Below are positions 50,373 through 60,992 of a DNA stretch of 64,000 bases, piece by piece. This DNA is from Acanthacorydalis orientalis. Its lineage: Eukaryota; Arthropoda; Insecta; Megaloptera; Corydalidae. How positions within the stretch are numbered: the first letter of the stretch is position 1; the number at the start of each line of letters is the position of its first letter. Where the stretch lies: contig CM068318.1 of NCBI GenBank assembly GCA_034766995.1, forward strand, positions 2,859,501 through 2,923,500, in the 5' to 3' direction. Made by a program: the position numbers and the translations under genes. Below the pieces are notes generated by a model, which was not told where the DNA came from, did not search any database, and saw nothing but the letters and a program-made list of their open reading frames with translations.

Positions 50373-52293
50373 GAATGAAATCAAAAGAAAAATTAACAAT
50401 ATTCCGAATTTTTAGAAGCACCTAAATTATTACGTATTGCGAAAGATTTGGGATTGAACGTTGTAGGAGTGTGCTTTCATGTAGGTTCACTGTGCGGCGA
50501 ACCTGAAGCTTTTAACAGAGCTATTGCACATTCCAAGAATATATTTGGAATAGCACAATCGATGGGATTTCATTTTACATTACTGGATATAGGTAATAAA
50601 AGTTATTATATCTTGATGATTGCTATTTCTGTTATAAATTGTAAATACATTGGCATTAGACTTTAAAACTGTTTTTATTGAATGTATGACACGTGAAAAT
50701 TAATTAGATTCTTAGGTATTTAATAAGATATAAAAATTGAAATTAAATCAGTGCAATTTACATTTATAATTCAATATGATAATTTTATTATTGATAAACA
50801 CAGCCAAACGCATGCGTTAGATGAATAGATAAATGATATGATTATCAATGAACTAGCTACAACAAATGAACTTTCACAAATAAATTATATTTTCACCACA
50901 CAGACCACAAACATTTTTTATAAGTTTTTTCTCCACCTTGGCGCTCTGAGCATGAGACGGCTTGGTTCGCATTCCATTCGCATCACCATTGAAATGATCA
51001 TAAGCAACAATGAAAAATGGTCAATAATTATTAACTGAACTTTTTTGATCAGAAAGAAATATGGTATGCGAGGTGAAAAAAGAATTTATTGTGACAGTGA
51101 ATTTAATCAGTGTCGGAATTGTCTTGTGACAACAAATTTATTATCATTTAAAATCCGAAAAATATTGACTCGCAAATTCCCACTAATACTTATAATGGAA
51201 TGAAACTTTTTTAATGTCTGGTTTCTCAGTGTTTCCTCCACAATTAAAGTCGGAGAATACTTACTTTGATTTTAATTCGTATTGAGTCGTTTATTACGAG
51301 CGATTTCAATAAATCTATGCCATCTTCAATTAGTAATTGTTCTTAGGACAAAAATTAATAGCTTTGTACATGTGTTATTAGAAAAATTGTAAAATTTAAA
51401 GATTTTTATGTATGTATTACATGAAGACTTATTTTCAGCAAATAAAATATCAAATAGCTCGATTAGTTTGTTGTTTTTATTCTGATAGTTTTAATTTTTT
51501 TTTAAATATATTAAATTTTTATACATGAATGTGATGTTAGGAGGTGGATTCGACGGTTATCGAAATGAAGACGTCGATCAATTCGCTTCCATTGTAAACA
51601 CGAGCCTTGATAAATATTTCCCCGACAAAGAAACAGTGCGTGTTATATCAGAACCAGGACGATATTTCGTACAGTCTGCTTTTTCCGTATACTGCAATAT
51701 ACATACGAAGAAGTATATCAGCACGAACTGTTATCCATCTGATTTATGTATCAAATCTACTGAAGATTTATATTCCGTAGCGAATATATCAAACAATCAG
51801 AACAGTGGATATATTAAAGATGAAAATGTTATTAACAATAACATAAATGAACAAACATTGCGCCGAAGAAGAGATTATTATATAAACGATGGTATTTTCG
51901 GCTTATTTAGCATTGTACTATACGAAGGACTTAGATGTGAACCAGAAGCGTTGAAGGTAAAAGTAAAATAAAACAATAAAAAATGAATATTTTATAATTA
52001 AATTTCTTGTTTAGACAACGGATGGAGGCAAGCTTTACGAAACCACAATTTGGGGTCCGACGTGTGATTCAACCGATAAAATAAGCGATACTGTCAAACT
52101 ACCAGATCTGTCAGTTGGAGATTGGATATCTTTTGATCATATGGGAGCTTATACTTTACCGCTATGTACCGATTTCAACTCCATACCGAAAGCAAAGATG
52201 GTGTACACGTTGGAGAAGAAACTTGCAACGGATTTGAAAAACGGAACACTGTTTTCCAAGTATCAGTTCATCGAATTTGAAACGTACAAATAA
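49091..52293 (+). CDS. ODC-1: ornithine decarboxylase, first copy of the tandem array
   Basis: PLP-dependent fold-III enzyme, expected to decarboxylate L-ornithine to putrescine in the cytosol as an obligate homodimer. This is the entry step of polyamine synthesis. Exons are 49091-49292, 49704-50033, 50416-50592, 51541-51956 and 52015-52293, giving 467 residues with intron phases 1, 1, 1, 0. Visible residues: PLP lysine in YYAVKCN (K70), GAGFDCAS (D89), LVLRIR (R155), FHVGS (H199, S202), LDIGGGF (G237-G239), SEPGRY (E274, R277), INDG (D353), WGPTCD (C392, D393) and MGAYT (Y421). Every known catalytic residue is therefore present, including the Asp after the catalytic Cys. A loop between EPGR and NDG is about 20 residues longer than in human ODC. 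The C-terminus stops about 46 residues after the MGAY tyrosine, so the mammalian PEST degron is missing. The ATG is chosen as the first methionine in frame. Confidence 0.93.
50315..50366. repeat. (TA)n microsatellite in ODC-1 intron 2
   Basis: TA tract of about 52 bp with one ACA interruption. It ends about 50 bp before exon 3. Confidence 0.95.
50868..51122. mobile_element. Palindromic Tc1-like MITE in ODC-1 intron 3
   Basis: The left part is CTTTCACAAATAAATTAT. The right arm has GGCGCTCTGAGCATGAG, CATCACCATTGAAATGATC, TTTTTTGATCAGAAAG and ends AATCAGTGTCGGAATTG. The ORFs found here are shadows. Confidence 0.7.
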
Positions 52294-52407
52294 ATATATA
52301 GTTATTTAATTTATTTTCTGTATACAATTATATCGTATTTTATTTATAATTTCATGAAGTATATCATTTTTATTAGAACATGTATTGTAAATTAGTTAAA
52401 TACTTGA

Positions 52408-52413
52408 AATAAA
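52408..52413 (+). terminator. Polyadenylation signal of ODC-1
   Basis: AATAAA lies 115 bp after the stop and is followed by TGTGTTC. Another AATAAA overlaps the stop codon, but it is too close to be the main signal. Confidence 0.5.
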
Positions 52414-53868
52414 AAATATATAATCGGTTTATCTGTGTTCTTATTACAACCTTGATTCGATTAAAAGATTCTAGTGTATTCAGTTTTATTAAAACACTCA
52501 TATTTTTTTAAAAAAAAACGTACAAAAAATAATATAAATCTTTTGGAAATACATTTTTTACTCCCAGACAAACTGTCAATTTTTTCCAATAATTTGTACA
52601 CCTAATAAATAATGATTCGTCATTTATCTCACAGGTTTCTATATCGGAAATAAAAAAAAAACTTCAAAAAGTTACAATACAAAATTTTCTATTCCATTTT
52701 TTGCTTTTAAGTGCCGTTTCTTGATGATAAAAATTACATTATCCCATTTTTGCATTTTAATTAATTTAGCAAACAAAGAGTTAAATCTGTTCTTAAGTAA
52801 ACAGAAAATTTTAAATGAATTTTATGAAAATGTGTCATTGTAATAACAAAAATGTTGAATATTTCTAAATGATATAAATATATTTCACAAATTATGATAA
52901 ACAGATCAAACTGATTTATAAAAATAAAAATAATTCATAAAATTAGAAGAAAATATTTTATACGTCGTAGATGTCACATATTTTACACTTTTTAATAAAT
53001 CACTAAAAATATCACGAACTAAAATTGCATTAATAAATTACATCATAAATTGTTCAACATATATTCAAAATGATAAACACACTTATAAAATTACAATGCA
53101 CATGTATGCACTAAAAATATATTTTCAATGTTTCACAACATGACATACATTCCTAAATGCGTAAATATATATATATATATATACATCTGATAAAGGTACG
53201 TTGAAGTATAAACCCAGTTAAGCTTAAAGTTAATAAGATTAATGTTAAAAAATAATAGTGTAAAAACAATCTCGTTTAATGTTATTATAAATCATTAAGG
53301 ATGAAAATATTTTGTTTGTGTTTTTTTTTTGTAAACATCTGTTAAACCTCTTTTTATTGAACAAATGTTAAAAATTATATATATATATATAATTGTATAT
53401 AAATGTACAGTGTGTATACGTTTCTCAAATTAGCAATTAATTTCTATGAACGACATTTTCTTGTATTTTAAATTAATTTATCGAAAGAATGGATCAAAAA
53501 CAATTCCACGTTTCTTTAAAAAAGTAATTCAAATTGTATTTGACATTTTTAAAATAAAACAAAAGTGGTTAAGTAATGAATAATTAAATAAGTCACTTGG
53601 TAACTATTTTTTTACTTGTCTTTTTTTAAAAAATTGTTAGATAAAAAAAAACATGTTTTCAATATTCTATTTACTCACGTATTTATAAGAATTAAAAAAG
53701 ATAATATATAAGTACTCAGTAAATTTATTTATTTATTTGCAATGTCTTAAAAAGAGTTGATAAACGTATATATTATACACAAAGTGTACATAATTCTTTT
53801 TATCAAATCTACTGTTCTAAATTTCTGTTAGGGACTTGCAAAAATTAAGTGTTACACGATTTTTTTTA
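52414..53868. other. ODC-1/ODC-2 intergenic region
   Basis: About 1.4 kb of AT-rich DNA with short TA tracts and no gene. A TATATAAG occurs at 53705-53712, but no initiator stands at the proper distance, so I cannot place the ODC-2 promoter with confidence. Confidence 0.5.
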
Positions 53869-56016
53869 ATGATGAATAGTAATCATATGCAATGTGACTC
53901 GAATTTACCAAAAAAGGAAATAATTGTTTTCGATCGAACAAGGACTGATAAACATGAAATACTCAGACGTATAGTTGACGAATTGCAAAGAGATGATCGG
54001 TCGATTTCTTTATGTGATATTGGAGATGTTATCAAGAGGTACAGCCATATGAAAAGTGTTATGCCGAGAGTTCATCCTTATTATGGTAAGTCAAATCATA
54101 AATTTTATAATAATAATAAATTTACAAAGAAATACTTATGCAACTAAATACTTAATGGGTCGTACAGACCCAAAATACTATAGAAGAGTTATGTTTGCCA
54201 TATTAAGAACATATAAATTACGAATAAGTAAATATAATTATATATATATACATATTTAAGGGTTTTTTGTATAATAATTGTTATAATGATTTATTTTTCA
54301 GAGGTATTAAAAATCATTAAAAATATTTTTTGTACATTCTGATATGTTTATTATTTAATTCTAAAAAATCCTCGATTCTTCTTCATAGACAATTTTTCAC
54401 TCTTCCACAAACCATCAAAAAATTCTGATTCAGTGATTGATAATTAATCCTTGCTTATGTGTATTTCAATGACGATTCCATCGTCCTCAGAACTATATAG
54501 TACAGAAATTATTTTTAGTTACTGAAAAATATAGTTTTTCTGTACGTTGAGGATGATTGAATCGCCATTGAAATGTATTAGATGTAAAAATTATTTTGGT
54601 GCCTTTTGTATAGAAAACGAATGCTTACGGAAAAATGGAATACATTTTAATTCTCAAGATACCCTCCATTATTTTATATAATTTTACTCCATTTGTCGGG
54701 TAACTAACGAATCACTTGTCGAAAAAAGGATGGTGGCTTTGAGTCGATGAAATCGTAACGCATTTTTGGGCCTCTTCTATCGTTGTAACATTTTTTGTAT
54801 ATTTTATCCATCAAAACACCTTCCCCTAGAGCTGAACAAATCATTCTCGTGGCTTTGGCAGCATTTTTTTTCAAATAGAATGCGAAAAAGGATGCAATGC
54901 CTAATATGCTGATTTTTCGACGACATCGTGTTCACTACTGTTTTATGAGCTTATGCCAACTGCTTGGCCAAGATATATAGTGTTTTTAAGTGATAAGGTT
55001 GACACTTCAAAATTATAAAACGACAAACAAATATTTTAATTAAAAACAAAGTTATGACAGATCCAATTTAAAGGCACAGAATTAATTTTTATACCTAATA
55101 TAAACCGTTTTTCTGATTTGTGGAGGAGTGAAGAACTGATTAACAAAAATTAGTTTAGCCACAGTTCAAAAAACTAATCTGATAATCGACTTTTTCAGCT
55201 GTTAAATGCAATAACGAACTAACAGTCCTTAAAACATTGGCAACGCTTGGAAGTGGCTTCGACTGTGCATCTTTGAATGAAGTGAATGATGTATTATCAT
55301 TACGAATAAGCACAGATAGAATCATTTTCGCAAACCCGACGAAACCTAAACAATGTATCAAACATTTATCAGAACTAAACGTACAACTGATGACGTTTGA
55401 CTGCGAAGAAGAATTGATGAAAGTCAAGAAACATTTCAAAGGAGTCAAATTGGTCATTAGAATCAAAGCGAACGCTAAGAAAGCGGCATACGATTTTGGA
55501 AAGAAGTTCGGCTGTGATCCTATTTTAGGTCTTGTACATTTTCTTTTAATAATATCGTTCATAGATAAAAGAACTGATACAATATAAAAACCGTCGATTT
55601 TGAGTTAACACTACGAAATTGCTTTCAGACGATTAAGTAAGTAGCAATACACTGACCGTTAAAATTCAATTAATTGCATTTAGTTAAAATATAAATCTGA
55701 AAAACTGTTATTCTAGATCTGTGTCTGTTTTATCACCAATGAACGATATTATAAACACTATGTATATAATAATTAACTTCATTATATAAATATTGTACAA
55801 TTATTGTAACTATTTCATTATTACAGATGCACCGATACTGTTGCAAACAGCAAAGAAGCTGGGACTTGATGTAGTTGGTGTTAGTTTTCATGTAGGATCA
55901 TTGTGTGAGGAAACAGATGCTTATTCCAGAGCGATAGCGTATTGTAGACAAGTGTTTGATACAGGATTAGAATTAGGATTTAATATGCGGTTATTGGATA
56001 TAGGTATACACACATG

Positions 56017-56065
<49 letters not shown>

Positions 56066-57415
56066 TTTTAAATTACTATAGAAAAAGTCAGTAAAAAAAG
56101 GACAATAAAAACGTATTATGTGATAAATGTTAAGAGAATTTACTATCAAATTGTATGAGTAATCAGAATGACAATTTATCTCTGTGACTAAATTCACTTT
56201 CATAAATGAATGAATGTTCCATAAGACAGGACTTTTTCGTCATCAAAATATTCAATTGATTATTATCTATTTTAGTATGCAAATAGGCGTTTTGATGACA
56301 TCATAGAATACAGGCATATAAATTTAATAAATTAAAATGATTACTTTAAAAGATAATTTATAGCGGTGATGGGTTTATCTCAAATTCCTCCAGTTTTGTT
56401 TAATACAGTTACAATATCTTTTATAAAATGTTATTGAATGATTAGTCAATTATTAGAAATTCATATAATTTATTTTATTATAATATAATCGTTCGAGTCT
56501 CTGGCTCCATTCTACAATACCAATTCAATTGTTTGATGGAATATTCAGACTTTTGTTAAAATATTTTACTTGAAAACTGACAATAATTCGATATTAACAT
56601 TTCAGGAGGTGGTTTCCACGGCTCATGTACCGAATCAATCGATGATACTGTTAAAATAATAAACGATTCTCTAGAAAAATATTTCCCTGATAACTCCGTT
56701 ACAATTATATCAGAGCCAGGTAGATATTTGGTAGAATCGTCGATCTGGGTTGTCTGTAATATACATACGAAAAAAATCTGTCACGATTATCAAAAAGACA
56801 GCGAAGAGAAAGAGAAAAATAATGTTGGGCCATTTTCGCAAAAATTGTTAGATATAGATTATTACAGCACGGAGAATAATGATATCGACACGGGTCCAGA
56901 TATGAGAATGTATTATATGAATGATGGTATTTGTGGAACTTTTAACATTACTATGTATGAAAGACTTCGTGCTCATCCCGAACCATTGCAGGTGAGTTTG
57001 GAAACTATTCAATTCCATAGTAGTTTTTAATAAATTCTTCAAGTTTATTGTTGTAAAAACGTAATTGATATTTATATTTTAGCGTATTATAGTACTATGA
57101 TCTGTATTTAATAAGATTTTTTTATAAACACGAAATTTATTTTAGAAAAATAAAAAGAATAGTAAATTGTACAATTCGATTATTTGGGGACCCACATGCT
57201 ATTCAGACGACAAACTTCCGTATATATTCAAATTGCCAGAGCTAGAAACAGGAGATTGGCTATTATTTGAGGAAATGGGTGGATATTCACTCCCGCTTAT
57301 CACTGATTTCAATTCAATGCCAAGAACAAAAATTATATATGTGATCGAGAAAGACCTAGTCCCCTTTTTAATGAACAACAATCAGTTTTCTGATTACAGT
57401 TTCATTGAATTTTAA
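53869..57415 (+). CDS. ODC-2: ornithine decarboxylase-like protein, second tandem copy
   Basis: Exons are 53869-54085, 55199-55528, 55827-56003, 56606-56991 and 57146-57415, giving 459 residues with the same four intron phases as ODC-1. It keeps the PLP lysine (YYAVKCN, K75), the FDCAS Asp, SFHVGS (H204, S207), LDIGGGF (G242-G244), SEPGRY (E278, R281), MNDG (D348), WGPTC (C388) and MGGYS (Y417). The residue after the catalytic Cys is Tyr389. ODCs have Asp here (human D361), which contacts the distal amino group of ornithine. The active-site frame is intact, so decarboxylase chemistry is possible, but ornithine recognition is doubtful. There are two adjacent ATGs (53869, 53872) and I chose the first. 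It could be an ODC with weak activity, a decarboxylase for another substrate, or an antizyme-inhibitor-like regulator. The last is less likely because the PLP lysine is retained. Confidence 0.9.
54372..55185. mobile_element. Palindromic Tc1-like MITE split by a mariner insertion (ODC-2 intron 1)
   Basis: The left part (to 54577) has CTCTTCCACAAACC, CAATGACGATTCCATCG, a short stem, then GATGATTGAATCGCCATTG. The mariner at 54578-55098 interrupts it at TA. The MITE then resumes with TTTTTCTGATTTGTGGAGG and ends AGTTTAGCCACAGTTC, inverse of the family's left terminus. It lies about 15 bp before ODC-2 exon 2. Confidence 0.75.
54578..55098 (-). mobile_element. Internally deleted mariner element, copy 3 (nested)
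   Basis: 521 bp flanked by TA (54576-54577 and 55099-55100). The left end is TTAGATGTAAAAATTATTTT and the complemented right end is TTAGGTATAAAAATTAATTC. On the minus strand, weak transposase relics can be read: an N-terminal HIRHCILF-like part and a C-terminal part with FIDSK and LPDKWSKII. The DNA between them is deleted. Confidence 0.85.
56019..56064. repeat. (TA)n microsatellite in ODC-2 intron 3
   Basis: TA tract of about 46 bp starting only 15 bp after the exon 3 donor. Confidence 0.95.
56186..56308. mobile_element. Palindromic Tc1-like MITE fragment in ODC-2 intron 3
   Basis: Contains GACTAAATTCACTTTCATAA, ATGAATGTTCCATAAG and TCATCAAAATATTCAATTG in the family's left-half order. Confidence 0.6.
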
Positions 57416-57533
57416 TACTTCAAGCGATACCACATAAAAAATTCTACAATTAGTACATATAGATACAGTTTAAATACTTTTTAGTGGATTTTAAATTTTA
57501 TAACGAAATATCTACATATTAAATTTTATATAA

Positions 57534-57539
57534 AATAAA
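57534..57539 (+). terminator. Polyadenylation signal of ODC-2
   Basis: AATAAA 119 bp after the stop codon, at a spacing like that of ODC-1. Confidence 0.5.
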
Positions 57540-58327
57540 CATTAGATACATTTTATTACAGAGAATACAGATTTTAAACAATCTGTCACTTTTTAATAAT
57601 TAACATATTGCTAAATAATTATAGACATGTATATTTTTTCAAATTTACAATACAGTTAAGATTGAATCTTATTATTTTTTACCTGAGAGATAATGATTTT
57701 CTTCATATAAAATAGCATAGACCACAGTTCTAGATCCTACTCATATTTTTATATCAGTGATTTAAATCCAAAATACATATGTTTTCAACATATTACAAAT
57801 GACAATTTGGTCTTCATTGAACAGCTCAGACCTGAAAAAAATAAACTGATACTTTTCAAAGTTTATTGTACATTTTCTTACATCTATTATTCAAATACCA
57901 CGTGCGTGTTAACACGTGATTTCAATGTAAACAAATGTTAATTATTGCTGTTTTATAATTCAAAGAATTAAATTTATAAACTAGTAATCGATTTGTTAAT
58001 TCATTCGCATGCTTAGAATAAAAATAATCTCAGAGACATAAACTTAAGAAAATATATATATCATTGAAATTATAGCATTAAATTAGTTTTAAACTGGAAT
58101 ACAGCAATAATAAATCAAAATACAACTAGTAAATGTTATATGAACAGTTAATGTGTATTTATTACAATAATAATTTAATAATTATTTTATTCACAACCAA
58201 ATGTCACAATACAACTTAATTACATGATATATATCCAAGCAAATGTACAAAACATACACCAAGTACTGTCAAGATAATAGGAAGTGTTTGAGACAATTCT
58301 TTCTATAGAGATTACACACGTTGTAAG

Positions 58328-58724
58328 CAGGGCCGGATTTACACTAGGTGTCGCCTTTTGGCCTCCAATCAAATGCCCCCACCCCCCTAAATTGTGTCCA
58401 AATGGATTAAGGGAAATCCGTGACGCTTGATATTTTGATAACATTTCGACAGAAAAGATTTCAATGATCACTAAAAAATTTGTAAAATTTTCCATTCATT
58501 TAATTTATTTAAAAAATACAAATTATGAAGTTCTGTTACATAAATTTCAAAAACAAAATTTGAACTACAAAAACTTTTAGGTTTAATTTTTCATTTCATA
58601 TTTGAGCCATCTGTAAATCGAAATTCTGATTGAAAATAAAATTTCTAGCTGTTCAAAATTTGCCGCTTATCAAAATTTACCGCACTGGGCAGTGGCCCGT
58701 TGCCCCTGTTTAAATCCTACGCTG
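58328..58724. mobile_element. Non-autonomous hAT-type element, 397 bp
   Basis: A perfect 8-bp duplication GTTGTAAG flanks it at 58320-58327 and 58725-58732. The left end CAGGGCCGGATTTACAC and the complemented right end CAGCGTAGGATTTAAAC are imperfect inverted repeats starting with CAG. Eight-base duplications and such ends are characteristic of hAT transposons. No transposase is encoded, and the minus-strand ORF across it is chance. Confidence 0.85.
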
Positions 58725-58939
58725 GTTGTAAGGTTAATATTGACGTCATGAAAGTTTTTATATTGTTTGCTCATTTAAATAAAAGTTTGTACGATAATGA
58801 AAGCAAAATTTACTATATATCAAGCCAGTATTTACATTTATTGCGTCGCCGTTGTAGCATATTTATAAACATACATGTTTTATAATACACAAACTAGAAA
58901 TATATTTGAAAACAAGTGAACAAGTATTATATATAGTAT

Positions 58940-58944
<5 letters not shown>

Positions 58945-58999
<55 letters not shown>

Positions 59000-59023
59000 T
59001 TATATATATATACATATATAGTA

Positions 59024-59071
<48 letters not shown>
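58945..59071. repeat. Compound (TA)n cluster
   Basis: Two TA tracts joined by imperfect AGTATTATATA units, about 127 bp in total. Confidence 0.95.
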
Positions 59072-59074
<3 letters not shown>

Positions 59075-59369
59075 AAATGGTAAAAATATATTTACATACA
59101 TGTTATCAAACTATATGACAGTTGTTTAATGAGCTTGTAGATTTAGTAATAACACTATTGCACATCACACACGAATAGTAAAGTAGTTTTATTTAATTAT
59201 TTATCGAGAATCAACTGAAAGAAATGTCTTGTAGAATGTCAATGCACCGATTAATATTGTTTTTATTTTATTTCCAGAGAATTGTGGGTCAGGCGTAGAT
59301 TGTTTAGCCTTCTAGATAATTTCAGTTATATAATTTAAGTTATGAAATGCACTAAATTTATACAAAATT

Positions 59370-59403
59370 TATATATTTATATATACATATATATATACAT
59401 ATA

Positions 59404-59452
<49 letters not shown>
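59370..59452. repeat. (TA)n cluster
   Basis: TA tract of about 80 bp with CATATA interruptions at its start. Confidence 0.95.
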
Positions 59453-59456
<4 letters not shown>

Positions 59457-60070
59457 CATGTACGTATGTATAGAGAAAGAGACAGAGAAACTTTCATGAA
59501 ATATTCCATAAATTTTAATACAGATTTAAAGATGTAAAATGGTTTCTCCACTTTATTAAAGAAGTATAGCATCTTTTATTTGATTATGATAGTAGGAATG
59601 TTTTTTTTTCTATTTAATTTTTTGTATAAAAAATGGAACAAAAAATAATAGAGCATGTAATGTTATAGTTAGACAGCTTAATAAAATGTTTATATTTCAT
59701 GTAAATAAATTTTAAAAATTCTGAATACATTCATTCAAAGTGCCCAGACTAATACCAAACAGACAACTAAGGTCCTAACAATAATTCACTAAAGAATTGA
59801 AAGAGGGAATGTTTGACTACCGATCAGCATGGATGTTTTTACTTCAACGATGGTTCTTGTGAACCTCTCGATTGGGTGAAAAATGTATTACTATTTTGAT
59901 TAATATAAATCTATTAATGTATAACAATGTACATGTGTGTTTATAAACGTATTTAAATCTATTCATTTATAATAAATTCTTGTATTTTCCAAGCATTATA
60001 TAATTGTTTGATTTATTTTGAGACATTTTCTAAATATCTTACTGAAAATTTACTTATGAATTTTCAGTTA

Positions 60071-60072
60071 TT

Positions 60073-60160
<88 letters not shown>
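60071..60160. repeat. (TA)n microsatellite
   Basis: TA tract of about 90 bp with a single G interruption, among the longest here. Confidence 0.95.
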
Positions 60161-60164
<4 letters not shown>

Positions 60165-60884
60165 GTTTCTATTATAAAAAAGTGATTGAATTTATTCATA
60201 TTATAAATAACATATATTGCATACAGTGAATATAATTATAATTAAACCGCACGTTTTTCTAAAAGATATGTTTTAATGACTTCTCTTATAGAAAATATTT
60301 CATTTGTTTATACGAAGTAGTTTGTATATTAATTAAAACTGGTCGATGCTTTTTCATCGGCCGGTTTGAATCGAGTATTTATAAAAAGAACTGGTTCAAT
60401 TATTCGTTTTTTTTTTAAAAAGAGAAACAAAATATCATACTTTTTATTACAAAGTATCTGTAGTAAAAACGTGTAATGATAAATCATGCACCGATTAGAG
60501 GAAATAAAATCTTAGCGATTATAAGAAATTCATATACGCAGACCTCCAGTTCAAACCTGTTACAAGGAAAATGTCAATCTGTGTAGGTTGCATTGATAAA
60601 TGACCGACTATTATTTCATTTGCATAATTAGTGTCGTATAATATTGCAGGATGTAAAAATGATAAATGGTGCAGTAAAAATTATGGTGTTAAAGAGATGG
60701 TGATTACGCAATTAAAGACATAGTCATTTTTTAAAATGTATTTTTAATTTAGTAGTAACGTCATCTCTAACAACAAAAAGTTCTTGGAAGTACTGACGTA
60801 CAAACGGTAATTTTTGATACAATAATTCAATGCTGTCCATTACGCACATTAAATAGAATTATTATATAAATTAATTCAAACCAG

Positions 60885-60920
60885 TATAAATACTCGTACG
60901 TAAATTTAAGCGTGTTCAAA
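60885..60920 (+). promoter_or_regulatory. Core promoter of ODC-3
   Basis: TATAAATA at 60885-60892 is followed by a weak initiator TTCAAAT, with A at 60917, 32 bp from the TATA start. This gives a short leader of about 76 nt before the ATG at 60993. There is no 52-bp repeat here, unlike ODC-1. Confidence 0.5.
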
Positions 60921-60992
60921 TTGTGGCATCTCTTCAAAGCCGTTGGTTATAAAAAAATCCGTCTATTCAATAACTGAAATAATCGTTCGAGA

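Larger units (their letters stand above)
57540..60880. other. ODC-2/ODC-3 intergenic region
   Basis: About 3.3 kb without a gene. It contains the hAT-type element at 58328-58724 and three of the longest TA clusters in the window (58945, 59370 and 60071), listed separately. The remainder is AT-rich DNA with no supported signal. Confidence 0.6.

Noticed and set aside
50838..51038. 66-codon ORF in ODC-1 intron 3
   Set aside because: It falls inside a MITE copy whose homologues elsewhere do not keep the frame.
58220..58495. 91-codon minus-strand ORF
   Set aside because: It runs across the hAT element boundary at 58328, so it is an accident of the insertion.
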